A DNA stretch of 64,000 nt from Monosiga brevicollis MX1 (Eukaryota; Opisthokonta; Choanoflagellata; Craspedida; Salpingoecidae), in contig NW_001865050.1 in NCBI RefSeq assembly GCF_000002865.3, forward strand, positions 335,098-399,097, read 5' to 3'. Positions 32,132 through 44,939 of this stretch are shown in pieces. Numbering within the stretch: the first letter of the stretch is position 1; every line of letters starts with the position of its first letter. The notes beneath the pieces are model-generated. The model did not search any database. It saw only the letters and a program-made list of their open reading frames with translations, and was not told the origin of the DNA. The position numbers were made by a program, and so were the translations under genes.

Positions 32132-35100
32132 TCAGAATAAAATAAAAAAAGCGTGAGAGGAGGCCGATGGCTTCCCTACTCGGCAGCCGGCAAGTGCGGG
32201 GCCTGACTCACCGGCCAACAACCGATTCGTATCCAAATCCCAGAGCCGCACATGGCCATCCAAAGAAGCCGAGGCAATGTGGTTACTGGCTTCGCACAAC
32301 GCGAGGCATTCCAATTCCTACAGGAGCAAGGCATTGTGCTTGTCAGAGCAATGTGCGTTGATCGTCCTCTTGAGCCTCTTCGATGGCGCGCAGCTGCTAT
32401 ACAGGCCCAGCCAGAGAGCACCCGGCAACTCGTGACGCACCGTTTCGTGGCCCGACAGATTCGAAATGCTAAATTCCATCAGCGACACGGGCGCAAGGGC
32501 ATCCATGTTGTCACGCAAGCCAAAGAGTCGACGGTGAAGAAAAAGTACGAGCAGATGTAAAAGAAAACCGGCTCCCACAAGAGCTAGCACGACAACTAGA
32601 CCTGTCCAAGAAAACAGCAACTCCTGAGTATGGGGCAAAGCACGGAACGATGCGGTGAGAAGAAGTGTGAAAGAGCCGAAGATGGTATTACAAGGACATG
32701 TCACAGGGGCTGTCGTGACGCACTAGGTAAGCACGCATGCGGTTGAGATCGACCTCCCAGTCCGTCAAGAACTGCAAGAGATCCACTAGCTCGGTGCGTT
32801 CCATGAGAACACCCAGAGGGGTGGGAAACAGGAGCACGTTATGACGGCCACCCATGCCATGCAACACGCGCGTCCAGTCTGCGCGCAGTGTAGCGCGGCA
32901 TTCCGGCACGCCGCCCAGTGGCGAGGCTATGACAATCACGTCGCACGAGCAGTCGTTGAGCGGCCCAAAGCAGACCAGTGGGAATAAATCACGAACAAAA
33001 AAAAAGCAACTGTACCAATAGAGAATCAGTAAAACATCCTGGCACGGAGAAAGGCGAGGCTTTTCTTAGCCAACTGACCTCCATGAAGAACAGCAACGAT
33101 GAGCGCGCCAAGCATGCCAATGAGCACGAGCAAGTTGTTGACGACTATGACGCGCTCGGTACCATCTCGCAAGACCGCCTGAGTGTTAAAACCAACGAAG
33201 CAAGATGAGATCACAAAAGATCATCATCAATCTGCTGTCTCTGCCGTCAGAACAAAGCATGAAGCCAGGTCAAGGCCAGGTACCTCGAGGGCGCGAGATG
33301 AGGAGGAGGCTGCCAATCCATCGTCTTCGTCATCATCTTCGTGGCGGTTGCTCGAAGAGGGGGACATCACTTTCTCATCGGTTCGCATCGGCGAGCTTGG
33401 GGATTGAGCCAAAAGGTTGCTCAAGTAGCGATTCAGCGTTAACGGGGGGCACACATCTCGCGAGTTGGAAGCAGGAGCCTCCAACTGTGGCTGAACGAGA
33501 TAGTCGGAAAGCTCCAAACGACGCGTGTCCAATGAGAGGACACACACGTATAGAATCACCTACACGACGAGCCCCATTGATGAGTAAAGCAATGGGACAA
33601 GACCGCACAGGCGAGACGGGCCTGCGCCGGACAGCAGGGGTTTGGAGTGCAGGGCGGTCACCTGAAACGAAAAATCGGTGAACATGGCCACGGCTGCGAT
33701 CACGCAAAAATCGACCACCGGTTCAATTGGAAGGAACGTGCCCATCAGTAGCATGGCCTCCTACACGTGCGGGCGGAGAGAGCACGATTCGTGTCAGATA
33801 CGGCAAGGGCGAGGATTACTCTGGTTGGCTTCCTGGGCAAAGCAGGGGGTCATACCATTTGCATCAAGGATTTGGTCAACGGCCCCGCAGCGCGGCTGAG
33901 TCCCTGTTACAAAGCGATGCGTGAGCTCCTGAACAGGCACGGTCACCGCGGGCTTCCAACCAATGCCTGGAAAGTGCCAGGCAGTCAGGATTGAGCCGCT
34001 AGGTGTGCGAGAGCTGGAAGCTCACCTCGGCAATACGAAAGCGAACCGCCACAGAAGAGGCCGTGGCCTCGACGCACTAGAAGGAAGAAAGTCATTTGGA
34101 TGCCACAGGCATCATGTCCAAAGCCATGTTAAGATATTTTTGGCCTGAGCACCTTCGAACGCTCGCATGTAGCACAATAAAGGGGGAAAGGCGATGGAGC
34201 CAAACCTCTGTGATGGTGATAATATTGTCGAGGCCAATAGTCATGACCAAGAAGGGGAGCAGCTCGACCGCTGTGGAAAGTCGGCGCAACGCGTGAGAGG
34301 TCTGTGTGTCGCTTGTGAGCCTGTGACGCACAGCAGACGCCTATCCAACGAACGTACCGCGAAAGGAGGGCACCAAGCCCAAAGATTGGCATACGCCGAC
34401 CGCCGTCAGGGTCGATGAGCCAACAATGCTAACAACAGCAATGCCCAGGCCAACCTTGGACTGCAGCCAGGAGCGAATGCGGAAACAAGTCATCAGCACA
34501 TGGGCCGAAAGACCAATGGCGGGCAAAAACGTTTGCTGACGCGAGCTTGGTCGAGGAACTCCACTCCCTCCCCTCTAAAAAAAAAATAAAATAAAATAAA
34601 GTGGCTCTAGCCGGACCAACCTTGACGGCGTGAAAGCGAGAAACGACAAAGCCAATATATAGGAACATAAGAGCATAAGCAAATGCCAGGATCCATCGCT
34701 CCGAATCCTGTTCAGCACACGAACAGGAATATTTGGGCCGGCGCCCCAAGGCGGGCAGGCAAAACAGGGATAAGCGGGTATGTTGTAAAATCCTGTGTGA
34801 GAGGGCGGGAAAATAAGCTCAAGTGAAACACGCACTCGTTCAGCGTGATCATGCTCGTAGAGGTGGCTGAGGCGCGATGGACCAACAAGCGGCCGACTAA
34901 TGTTGCAAGAGGTCGGCTCGAGGGTACAAAGGTGTTGCTGCAGCTCGCTGGTCAAGCGGTGGCCGTCCACCTCGTCCTCGGTCAAGTGTGGGAGCAAAAC
35001 GTTGACAATCAAGGCGGAGCATGACGTAAATCGACCAAAGAGACGCACGTCCTTGAGCAGTGCCTCTACGTGATCATGGGTCGACAAGGCGCGGGAGGAA

Positions 35101-36601
35101 AGGATGCCTCGTGTCAGTCGACAGTTACTTGTCACGAATGAGGCTATGGGCCAGCATTTGTGTTGACCACGTCCATAGGCGTCGTCCCCATGAAAGTGTC
35201 GCAATATGGTGCTTACCGCGCGGAAACGAGTCTGGGCCCGCCTGGGAGGCACCAGCAGTCATGGCATGCTCGCGTAGTTCATTGGTCAGCTCCTCACTGC
35301 ACACCAGTCATACGCACGCGCCATGTAAGCATTGTAAGGTAGGACGGTGCTTGGCCTGCCCCAGCTGGAAGAAAGCGATCATGGCCGCTACGTACGCCGA
35401 AGCATTGTGATCGTGAGAGAGGAGGGCTGCGTGCAGCTCTGGTTTTGTTTGCTCGAGGCTATCAATGAGTGAGCGTGCTGAGCACCGCTGTTCTGGACAC
35501 GGAGCCTGTAGTTGAGCCAGGGCAGATGCTGGATCCTTGGCGGGTGTGGTCAACCATCTGCGGCGCCGAGCATGCGGGCCGGTAAGGACGAGGCTAGCTG
35601 CGAGCTGACATGACATTCGAGATTGCGCACGCACCGGGCAGTGTGGTGGAGGAGCTTGTAGTTGACAATACTGAGGGCGTTGACGCGAGGCTCGACATGA
35701 ATAAAGAGTTGTTGAACAACCGTGACGTGCGTGGTTGATGCATGGTACCTGCTCGGCACAAATGGCAAGATGCGAAAAGCATTTGATGAGACGGGGCAGG
35801 CCAACGCTACGAAAGGGTGCTAGGCGTGGCAAGCAGGCATGTGGCGGGGACAGACCAAGCCGGGGCTTCATCCAGCTGGAGACCCGCGGCACCTTGCGCG
35901 GCACTGGCGGCTACGTCCCACGAAGCAAGTCTAACGTCACCAACGATTGTGAGCGCTGAGTTGGCAGAAAGCAGGCAGAGTTGCTTGCTTGCAACGTGGT
36001 TGCGTGCCAGAACCACGGCTGGTGGGGGCGGGGGAGGCACGGAAGGGGATGTGGGGCAATACCGGGCGGTGGGAGATGGAGTCAGCAAAAGGCTCACGGC
36101 TGGCCAACTATGGTGGAATAGTCAAGCGAGTTGCAGAGTCAGCCTGAGCGTCGAGATGGGATGAAGTGGGGTCGGGTGGGTGCTGAACGGATAAATCAGG
36201 GTCAAGGCCGGTACCTGAGAAAGGCAATGACAAAGGCTGAAGTAATGATGACTTGAAAGGGATTGGAAGCACAAAGAAGGCCATGCCTAAAGCATCAATG
36301 CATGCCCTGCGTCAGAAGGGCATTTTGCAAGGGCATTGATGCGACCAGCTCTCTGGGGGAGGGAGGCAGCGGACCAGTAAAAAGTCTGCTTCACTTGCTG
36401 ACGCAGACTGGCGCGGAGCCGTCGATAGACTATGGTGGTGCATCAGGGCCCAAGAGGTGAACGAACATATGGTCCCAATGGGCGGGTTATTTGGTGTTAT
36501 GAATAGCCCAATGTCCTGTGAGCAGGTAGATGGGGAGCAGACGAGCCGCGCCCAGCAGTGTAGAGGTCTGCCCAGACGGACTGGTTCAACGTACTCGACA
36601 T
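29119..36601 (-). CDS. SCAP: SREBP cleavage-activating protein (SCAP)
   Basis: A gene of many exons spread over 7.5 kb. Exon 1 is only ATGTCGA|GTACGT (36601-36595); it joins in phase to TCTATCGACGG at 36429, giving MSIYRRLRASLRQQVKQTFY. Then HGLLCASNPFQ (from 36285) matches human SCAP NHGLLCASYPIP at TM1. VTVVQQLFIHVE matches VAYVQQIFVK. The sterol-sensing domain follows: ALMFLYIGFVVSRFHAVK, KVGLGIAVVSIVGSSTLTAV, LLPFLVMTIGLDNIITITE, EAMLLMGTFLPIEPVVDF and TDFSFQ. The COPII-binding region reads SLDTRRLELSDY where human has SIDIRRMELADL. Two more TMs follow (33,1xx and 32,6xx). Six or so WD40 repeats come next, e.g. ASASLDGHVRLWDLDTNRLL, IITASADGTCKVWRM and VTGSRDRTVRVW. The end, EDKVIVDLDRNLK then VVHVPLPA, matches human NLVYVPS-type ends; TGA at 29119-29121. 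SCAP escorts SREBP from ER to Golgi when sterol is low. Confidence 0.9.
32083..32129. repeat. Poly-A tract (about 47 bp) in a SCAP intron
   Basis: An almost pure A run on the + strand, i.e. poly-T on the sense strand shortly upstream of an acceptor region. Confidence 0.95.
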
Positions 36602-36917
36602 GTTGACCAAAGCGCAGCGCACGGACCAGCCGCAGCCGCACGCTCAGCGGCCCTGCGGCTACGAGACGGAACGTTCCCGATCGAAACGCGCGCTCGGAAA
36701 CCGTCGGCGACGCACCCGACACGAACGAGCAGACGAGCCAGCATACACCCGGCGGCGCGTCCAACGGGGAGGGCGGGCGGGAACGGCTAGCTCGACAACA
36801 ACAGCATATCGCTCACAAACATCAAACTGCCCCGAGTGCCACCCAGCCCCATCCAGACCCCTCTGTCCCTCACTACAACAAGTGCCAGTCCACCCCCACG
36901 CTCGCCGGTGTCGTCTC

Positions 36918-36930
36918 TGTGCGTGCGTGC

Positions 36931-36961
<31 letters not shown>

Positions 36962-36981
36962 CCGCGCTGCCGTTTCAGCCG

Positions 36982-37038
<57 letters not shown>
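36918..37038. repeat. Two (TG)n microsatellites
   Basis: TG runs at about 36,918-36,961 and 36,984-37,038, separated by a short unique stretch. Confidence 0.95.
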
Positions 37039-37040
<2 letters not shown>

Positions 37041-37223
37041 CAAAAACAAAAAGAAGAGCGCAAAACAACATCACACACGTATGTAAGACCATAGATGTGG
37101 GTGTTGTAACTTGATACGTTTTGCAGTATACAATATGATAACAACGTTAGTTCGTGTATATTATTGTCCGTCTTATGTTGCCGTTGACCAAAAACACGAT
37201 GCAAGGCGCCGTTTGTCTGACAA

Positions 37224-37225
<2 letters not shown>

Positions 37226-37281
<56 letters not shown>
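37226..37281. repeat. (CA)n microsatellite
   Basis: About 27 CA units; complementary to the TG runs 200 bp upstream, so a long hairpin is possible. Confidence 0.95.
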
Positions 37282-37282
<1 letters not shown>

Positions 37283-37789
37283 GTGCTACTTGAAGCACCC
37301 TTTACCTTCTCGGTGGTGTGCTATGGGATCGGTTGGCTGTGACGGGTTTTGGTGTGTGGCCAAGGCAGAAGATAGCCTTGAGAGCGGGGCCAGATCGCAG
37401 TGGTGCCCGCTCACTGGCTCAACCCTGTTGCGCTGGCTTTCTTGTCGGTACGCTTGATGGAATGGCCGCTGCCGTCGGTATGCCGGATCGGATTTTAACG
37501 GTCATGAGAATGTCAGCACGTTGAGACGCGAATACGACTGGCGCGTGGAAGAGGGGCGACCCCTGATCGTAGATCCAAATAGACAGAGAGACGGAGATAC
37601 ATGGGGTGTGTTGACCCACGTCCAGGAAAGACCTTCATGCCTTGACACCCCTCATTGACGCCGCTGCCACTTCTCCACCACCAAGCGTGACGACAACTTT
37701 GGGTGTGTGTGCGTGTGTGTGTGTGTGTGACTGGCACATCATTGGGGTATGTTTTTGTTCCATCTACGTTTTGACCCCCACTTGCCGAG

Positions 37790-37861
37790 CTTCTCTCTCC
37801 CTCTCTCTTTCTCCTCTCTCTCTCTTTTGTTCTCCTTTTTGTCATCTCTGACTGTTCTTTG

Positions 37862-37896
<35 letters not shown>

Positions 37897-38045
37897 CTCT
37901 CTCTTTCTCTGTCTCTCTCTCTGTCTCTGTCTCTCTCTCTGCTCTGTCTCTGTCTCTGTCTCTCTGTCTGTCTGTCTCTGTCTCTGTCTCTGTCTCTGTC
38001 TCTCTGTCTCTCTCTCTCTGTGTCTTTCTCTCTGTTTCATCTCTC
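37790..38045. repeat. Compound (CT)n/(CTGT)n array
   Basis: About 250 bp of CT- and CTGTCT-type units, followed by GA and TG runs near 38,130-38,166. Confidence 0.95.
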
Positions 38046-38417
38046 TCATCCATCATCCATCTCTGTCTCTACGACGTCTTGTGGTGCTTCCTGGCAGCCC
38101 GAGCCCTTTGCCCCTTCCTGGACTGCACCGAGAGAGAAAGAGAGAGAGAGAGTGTGTGTGTGTGTGCGTGCATTTGTCAGTGGATGAGGGCCGAGCAGCG
38201 GGACTGGGGTGCAAGGTCTTGTCATCACTGTGGAGACGGCCTCTTTCGTCTGTGACCACTGAGACCGCGTGCTCCCCACTTGCTGGCCTCGCGTGCGTCC
38301 CGGCGCATGTGTGCACGACCCACCTGAGCCATAAAGCTGAGGGGGTCGTGCGCTTGCCTCTAGCTCCTCCGGCACAGTCAAGCATCTTGAAGGGCTTTGC
38401 CCATTGCATACCTCACG

Positions 38418-40562
38418 ATGGGCCGCAAAGCGCCGCGCAAGAGCGCGCGCAAGCCCGCACGAAACGGTCCCAATGGCTCGTCCAACACCGCCGCAGCCGC
38501 TCAACAGGCCGCCAACGCCCCCAGCACCGACCCGGAAACCGTGCGCAGGTCAGCAGGGCAAAATGCACATCTTCATTTTTCTGAGACACCCACCCCCCTC
38601 TGAACGAACATCTTGTTTGGTTTGACCTCGGTGCCACGCCTCTTGGTTTTTGTGGCTGGACAGGCCAAGGTGCCTCGTCCCGCCCTAAGCCCCCTTGCTG
38701 CTGCGCTTGCCTCACACAGTCGCTGTTGTGACGCTCACGTGACAGATACTTGCGAGCTGCCGTTGGGGCTGCCCTCAACAAGACCGCTGTGCAGAGTGAT
38801 GGTCTGGTTGCCAAACGTGACATTGATACGGCTGGTCTTGGCCTGAAATCCAAGCGTGCTGCCAAGCCCGCCCGCGTGGATGAAGCCCTCGGTGATCTTA
38901 AGAGCCACATTGAGGGCCGCGTTCCCCCGCAAGGCTTTGCCATTCACACCACACTAGAAGAGAATGACGCTCGCGTCGCTTTGTCTGTTCATCTCGACAA
39001 GGTCAACCAAACACTGGCGCGGCAACACTTTGCGGCTGCGAGCGCCACCGCTGCCGCCAACAAACACAGCCCGCTCCCCGATGGCATTGCCGACGACAGT
39101 CCCTTGGCCAAACTGTATCGAGCCCTCCCCGCTCAATACCAGGCCGAGCCCGGGGCCTTCAACGTGTTTTACCAGTGCCGTATCGGTGTCGATCAAGACC
39201 CCGTCTACGTGCCCGCAGCAGACTTGGAGCAATACCTTGACCAACGCCTTCGCGTCAATGTTGACTTGACGCCAGAAGTGCAGTACAACCTACACACCCG
39301 CCACTGGAGCGAAGCTATCGAGCGTATGCGGCAATGCATCCGTTGCGTCGTTGACGCCCCCGTCGAAGTGCGCCGCCCCGACGTCTACATCAAAAACTAC
39401 ACCCAACCTGCGCTCCTCGACCTCGAGTATGACCCCACCCAGTCAGAGGTTCGCGTCAACATTGCTGCCGTTCAGGACGTCCGTCAGGCCGCCCACGCGT
39501 TCTCTCATGTCGACTACAAGAGTGCCTGGGACCTCGCCCCACCCCTTCCCGAGGCCATTGACCACGTCATGGAAGTCGCACAGCAAAGCGCACAGCCCGA
39601 CTCGCGTGCTGTGGTTGGCAATCTTGCCGCCGTAGACCCCGCTGCCGCTGAGCTCGATGACCTGGAGAGTCGACTCGGCATCAAGGATCACACCACCTTC
39701 CCCAATAGCAACCGTCAACTCGACGCCCACCAGCGCTGCCTCCATCTCATGCGCGCCTATGCGCATGTGCTTCGCCGCATTCATGTGATTGAAAAGAGTC
39801 TCGAACCCCTGGCCCAGATGGCACAAGACATGCACCGCCTCCCTGAGCCCGACTCGGAGCTAGCAAGCCAGCCCGACGAAACATCGGCCCTCCTCACCGA
39901 TGCTGACCAAGATTCGCTCGAGAAAGGCCAAGGCATCACAGCTGAGACCGAGACTACCCTGCGTCATTGCCGGGCTCTTCATGACGGTCTTACGCGCAAC
40001 ACCCACGTCATTGCCCATGTGAAACAAGCGCTGTCGCAGCAGCTGCAAATGTGCGACAGTGCCCTCAGTACCCTCAATGATTTTCACAAGCGCCTTTCCG
40101 CCAACATTGAGAACCGCCGAGCCCAGCGCCTCGAGGTGGAAAACAAGATTTGGCGAGCTGGTGATCGCGCCAACAAAAAGTCGGTCGAAAAGGCCCGCGC
40201 GCAAATTGCAGATATGGAAGCAGAGGAAGCCCGGCAGATCTCCGAGCTCAGTGATCATGCCGACTACACGACCCATCTCAATGAAGCCAAGCGGTGGCTG
40301 GTGTATGACCTGACCACCGTCGGCCCTCTCGAGAAGTACTACGACCAGAAGAACATTCCCGAGCTGCAAGCTTATGTCAAGCCCACGGCCTCCCGAATCA
40401 GCGGAAGCCTGACCGCACCCGCACGACCCTACGGAACTGTACCCTCGATTGAGGTTGGTGTGTGTGACTTGAGAGCCACATTGTCATGCACGAGTGATGT
40501 TGAAGTCGCATCAAGGGGCCAGAAACAGAAAACAAAGAATATACCTTGAGGCACGCTACCAT

Positions 40563-40610
<48 letters not shown>

Positions 40611-43282
40611 CACACCAAGTGAAAGCGAGGGCGGTCGGGCGACAAATCATTCAGTGATTTCACGAGCTTCATGACATTGCTTAGGTTATTAAGGGTTGCG
40701 AGAGCAACTTGCACAAGTTTGCCGACTTTCTGCACCAGTTGCGCGAGCGCTTCCAACGTCGCCTGACTGAATTCTACGATGTCAAGGCTCAATACCTGGC
40801 TGAATTGCGCAAGGTACAAACAAGCCCATGTCTAGACTGTCGTCCTTGTCTCCTGCGCTGCTCGTCCCGGCCCCATGCTCGTCCTCATAGGCCCTGCTCG
40901 GTTTTTTCTGCTCTTGGGTTTGCCGCTGCTCTTGCAGTTGCTACCCACGGCCAATCCATTGCAACAAGCCGTCTGTGCGACACTGGTGGAAGCCGTGGGA
41001 GCTCAGTGTCAACGCCTGGTGGAGGCTGATCGACTCGCTGAGCAGGCTCGTCAACGTGAGCAGGAAGCCAAGATGCAATCCTACCTCGATAGTCTTGAGA
41101 AGCAAGCTGCCCAACAAAAGCGTCAGCGAGCCGAAAAGCGAAGCAAGCAACATGCGACGGACCGTCCCAGCAACTCAAAAGACGATGTATCTACGGCATC
41201 AAGCGGTCCAACCTTGGATGGTCACTTGAGTGACGCCCCTTCCTCCAAAAATGCATCAGTCACTGGTGCTCCTGCTTCGACTGATGCTGCGGCAAGCCAA
41301 GGCGCCACTCCCATTGGCGGTACGCATAATGCAAACGCAAATGTGGCGAAACCAGTCGTCAATGACACTGGTGCGGTCATCGCTTTGGCCACCGACGCCA
41401 GCGTGGGGTCCTGGGACGCTGCCGCTGACGAAGATTGGCTCGAGGCCCCGCAAGTCAGGCGCAAAAAGGGCAAGTCGCCAGCTGGCGCGCCAAGTTCTGG
41501 CGACACTGCTGGACGGAGCACTCGCCGCGGGCACAACAAGAATGCGGGTGCAATGGCCGCTCGTGGTGCCTCCGGTGGATCAACCCCTCCCGATGCAACA
41601 GCAGCAACCCAACCCCCCCGGGGCAACCACCAGCGTGGTGGGCGTTCTCAAAAGCAAGGGACACATGCCATGGGAAGCAAGGCATCGCGAAGTGCACGTG
41701 CAGAGGCCGAGGCCGAGGCCGTCGAACCTGCCTCCGAGCCGGCGCCCACGCCAGCTGAAGCGCGTCAAGTTGCAGCATCGATGGGCACCCCAACTTACTC
41801 CACTGCACCCACTGCAGCAGTCGCGACGCAGCAAAATGTTTCCGTGACCCCCGAGCTAAATATTCCAAGCCCAGCCGTCAAGGTCACGAGCATTTTGGCT
41901 GAGCATGCCGAACCTGGGATCACCTTGCCTCCAGCTTTGTCGTTTGGTCGACCAGACGAGGCAGAGAGCAGCTCCGAACCTTTACCACTTGAGAAGAAGC
42001 CAGCTGCCGCGACCGTGGCCACTGACAATGATGAGAATGTCCCCGCCGTTGTTTTCCGACAGGGCGACGCAGGCAACAGCACTGTCAGCCAGGTGTTTGT
42101 TTTTGCCGGCACTGCCGGCACCGCTGATTCGCCCGGAGCTACACCTGAGCCAGCTGCAGCCGAGCCTATCAGCACAGCCCAGGAGCACGGCGAAACAGCA
42201 ACACCAGCCGCTGTCGCAGTGCAAATGCCGCCACCTGGTTTGAGCCCAAAACGGGAAGCACACGAACCTTCGAACGAATCCTCTCTGTCAGACGATGAGG
42301 CAAATTCCGAGGCGGCGGCTAGCGAACATGCCGAGGTTTCCACCGAGTCAAGCGCTTTGGCCGAGGCTGACAAATTGTCGCCCGTGACCACTGATGCACC
42401 CCCAGCGTACGAGGAGAACCCAACAGGGGCCACAACCTCGGCAGCGTACGCCAACGTGAATATCGATGCCCCCGCGTTCCTTCCTTCATTCGCGCCACAT
42501 ATGGCAATGGCCTACATGCCATACTTTGACCCCAACATGCCTCACCACATGATGGGCGATGGGGCCATGCACCCCCCTGGCTTTGACCAAATGGCTCTGA
42601 TGAACTCCTTTTCTTCAGATATGATGATGCCCGGTGCCGGTGTCATGGGTGAGTGTGCTTTTAGCTTGTCCCTGTCGTGTCTGCTCTCGCGTTGCTTTGT
42701 CGTAGACCAACCACTTTAACAACTGACACGATTTGTTTTCATTTGTTGGTGTTCGTCTTTGCTGTTTTTTAGGGATGCATGCCATGATGTCGCAAGGCTT
42801 CGTACCCATGGCATCGGGTTACCCCATGCCTTTTATGCCCGGGCAATACATGGCGCCCCTATTTCCAGGCATGGCTGGCATGCCACCAGTCGATGCACGG
42901 CGCCCTGACCAGCATAATGGACATCGACGTCAAGGCAATGGGCGCTCGCGCAATTCGGTACGCCACTCTCCATTCCCCCTTGTGCCGTTGGGGTGCTGAA
43001 GGCAGCGCAGGCTTCCCCCGCGGTGCCCTCGCTTCTTGCTGTTATGCCTGCCATGAATTCACCTTGTCTCTCATTCTCGCTACTTGGTAGGGTGAGCGGC
43101 CACGCGGTCACGGGTATGGTCGAGGCAAGGGTGCTTCGCGTGGGCATCACAAGGCCAATCAACACCAAGCACAACATGGTGGTGCGGCCCAAGCGGGACC
43201 TAACGCTCCTGCCAGTCCTGCCGATGCCCATGCACCCGGTGTGGAAGCTGACGTAGCTCCGTCAAGGGTACCTCATTTGTAA
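38418..43282 (+). CDS. Large protein with N-terminal helical region and low-complexity RG-rich C-terminus; family not recognised
   Basis: Six exons join in phase. Met 38418 begins a basic tail (MGRKAPRKSARKPARNG). AG|GTCAGC leads to ACAG at about 38,746 and a long exon to 40,452. That exon has mixed alpha/beta sequence (FNVFYQCRIGVDQDPVYVP, DVYIKNYTQPALLDLEYD) and then coiled coil (ALSTLNDFHKRLSANIENRR). The next exon is about 40,690-40,814 (NLHKFADFLHQLRERFQRRL). A further exon from about 40,941 has LVEADRLAEQARQREQEAKM, then about 450 residues of Ala/Ser/Pro/Glu-rich disorder. The end is Met/Pro-rich (MPYFDPNMPHHMMGDGAMHP, MSQGFVPMASGYPMPFMPGQ) and RG-rich (GERPRGHGYGRGKGASRG), with TAA at 43280-43282. 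Total is about 1,300-1,400 residues. The disordered, RG-bearing end suggests an RNA-granule or RNA-binding partner; that is inference. Confidence 0.75.
40565..40609. repeat. (CA)n microsatellite in an intron
   Basis: About 22 CA units inside the intron between the long exon and the 40.7-kb exon. Confidence 0.95.
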
Positions 43283-44000
43283 TCGTCGGCGCCCGTCATG
43301 AATCATCGACAATGAACCTCGCGTGCAAAATTAGTGTGCGGTTGGTCATATTAGCCCAAGGCCCAGGAGCGTCGTTGGCTCTGGTTCATGCTTTGTTATG
43401 TTTTTTGTTTGTTAATTTTCTTTTCGTGCATCTTTTTGCTTCTTTATTACGTTCGCTTTTCGCGCCCGAGCAGTTGACCCTTTGGCGTTTCCCTAGCGCA
43501 TGCTTGTACACGTACACACCACCATTGTTGCTGTGCTTCATTTTTCTTTAACTGCTATCTTGTCTGGTTGGTGTTGACAGTGTTGTGTGATTGTGATTGT
43601 AAACTGTGATGTGTGCGATGTTGCAATCGCTTTTTGAGGTGTGCATTCGTATGTTCGTTCATGCCTCGGAGCATTATGACCTATCATGGGAGATGTTCCG
43701 AGCAAACTGTGGCTGAACAACAGGGGAGAAGGGCAGCCTGACCGCTTTGGTTGATTGTCGGTGCTGCTCCTGGCTGTCCTGTTTGTTTGCTCTGATGTCC
43801 AGATAAGCTGTCCACGAGAGGTACCTGAATTTAGGCATTAAATTGTCGCCCAAATGACTCATGTATTGGCACAGCAAGCCTCTCCCTTTTTTTTCTCGGG
43901 TTGACTCCTCATCAGCGTGTGGATGGGAGCATGACTTAATACCAAAATTCGCTCTTGAGTTGGGGAACAAGCTTTCGGCGCTTGGCCAAAATACCTCGCT
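43283..44000. other. Convergent spacer
   Basis: T-rich 3' flanking sequence (about 43,390-43,560) between two converging genes. No gene was recognised. Confidence 0.5.
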
Positions 44001-44712
44001 CTACATGGCTGTCACGGTTGTAACGGCAAAATAAAAGTGGTACAGGATGACGACGTAACCTGGCAGTGTAGCCAGGAGGATGCCCGGCTTGATGCCTGCC
44101 GCTGAGGCATTATTCTTGAAGGCCACCAGGTACATGCTTCGCGAGGCCTGTGTTGGGAATTCACGGTGAAACGGTGCAATGATACATCGGAAGACGACGG
44201 GGGCCCGCCACGTACGGTGTAGGCAAAAGCAGCATAATTGACCCAGCGGAAGGATTCGCCAGCCATGGCTGCCGTGACCATTGCGGCGAAATATCCAGTC
44301 AAAAAGACGGGCATCTATGCGAACCAGCGTTAGCACTCTTGATGCGCTCAATCGGCCGGTCAGGCTCTGGAAGGGTTGGACAGGCTGACCTGCTCGAGCA
44401 TGTTGCCAACAGCACGATCGGCGGTCAGCTGACTCGGATCTTTGGTATTGTAGTACTTGACAAACTTCTCCTGGCGCTTCTTATACTTGCGCACCAACAG
44501 CTGGCTGGTGGCAGACTGGTTGCTCAAGAACACTGCAAATCCGCCGTGCCGTGAGCTTTGGTTGCCCGGGAATTTAACAAAGACAAGTCAACAAGCGCGC
44601 AGCCATGTAAACCAGACATACCAAAGTACAGGATGAAGTAGGCGACCAAAGCATACACGGCCATGGCCACCTCACTGGGCTCCACCCGCAGCTGCACCGC
44701 CGTCAGTGTCAT
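44001..44712 (-). CDS. MAPEG-like four-pass membrane protein
   Basis: Four exons. Met 44712 gives MTLTAVQLRVEPSEVAMAVY and TM1 (ALVAYFILYFG). TTTGCAG leads to VFLSNQSATSQLLVRKYKKR and TKDPSQLTADRAVGNMLEQ. The third exon has MPVFLTGYFAAMVTAAMAGE and WVNYAAFAYTV. The last has SRSMYLVAFKNNASAAGIKP and GILLATLPGYVVILYHFYFA, with TAG at 44001-44003. The order (basic loop with N..LE..P, paired helices, then a (A/G)R..Y motif) matches the MAPEG superfamily of glutathione-dependent or eicosanoid-metabolising membrane enzymes of the ER, and the length of about 165 residues fits. The usual RxxNxxE is represented by DRAVGNMLEQMP. Substrate cannot be predicted. It is divergent from IFT122. Confidence 0.65.
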
Positions 44713-44891
44713 CGTGCCAACGTGGGAAAAAAAAAGCAGTCCAGATTAGAGAGGTGTTTCATATGAAAATAGAGGATACATCCGAAAAATTTGTTGCGAT
44801 GAGTTGTTCTGTAAAGTGTGAACCAATGTACATTTTAACTAATGTTAAGTGTAACGAGTATCACAGTATTGTATCTTTGTTGTTTCTCTAA

Positions 44892-44939
<48 letters not shown>

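Larger units (their letters stand above)
36602..38417. other. Divergent spacer between SCAP and the 38.4-kb gene
   Basis: It contains two (TG)n runs, a (CA)n run and a long CT array, listed separately. It presumably holds both promoters. No conserved coding frame was recognised between the repeats. Confidence 0.5.
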
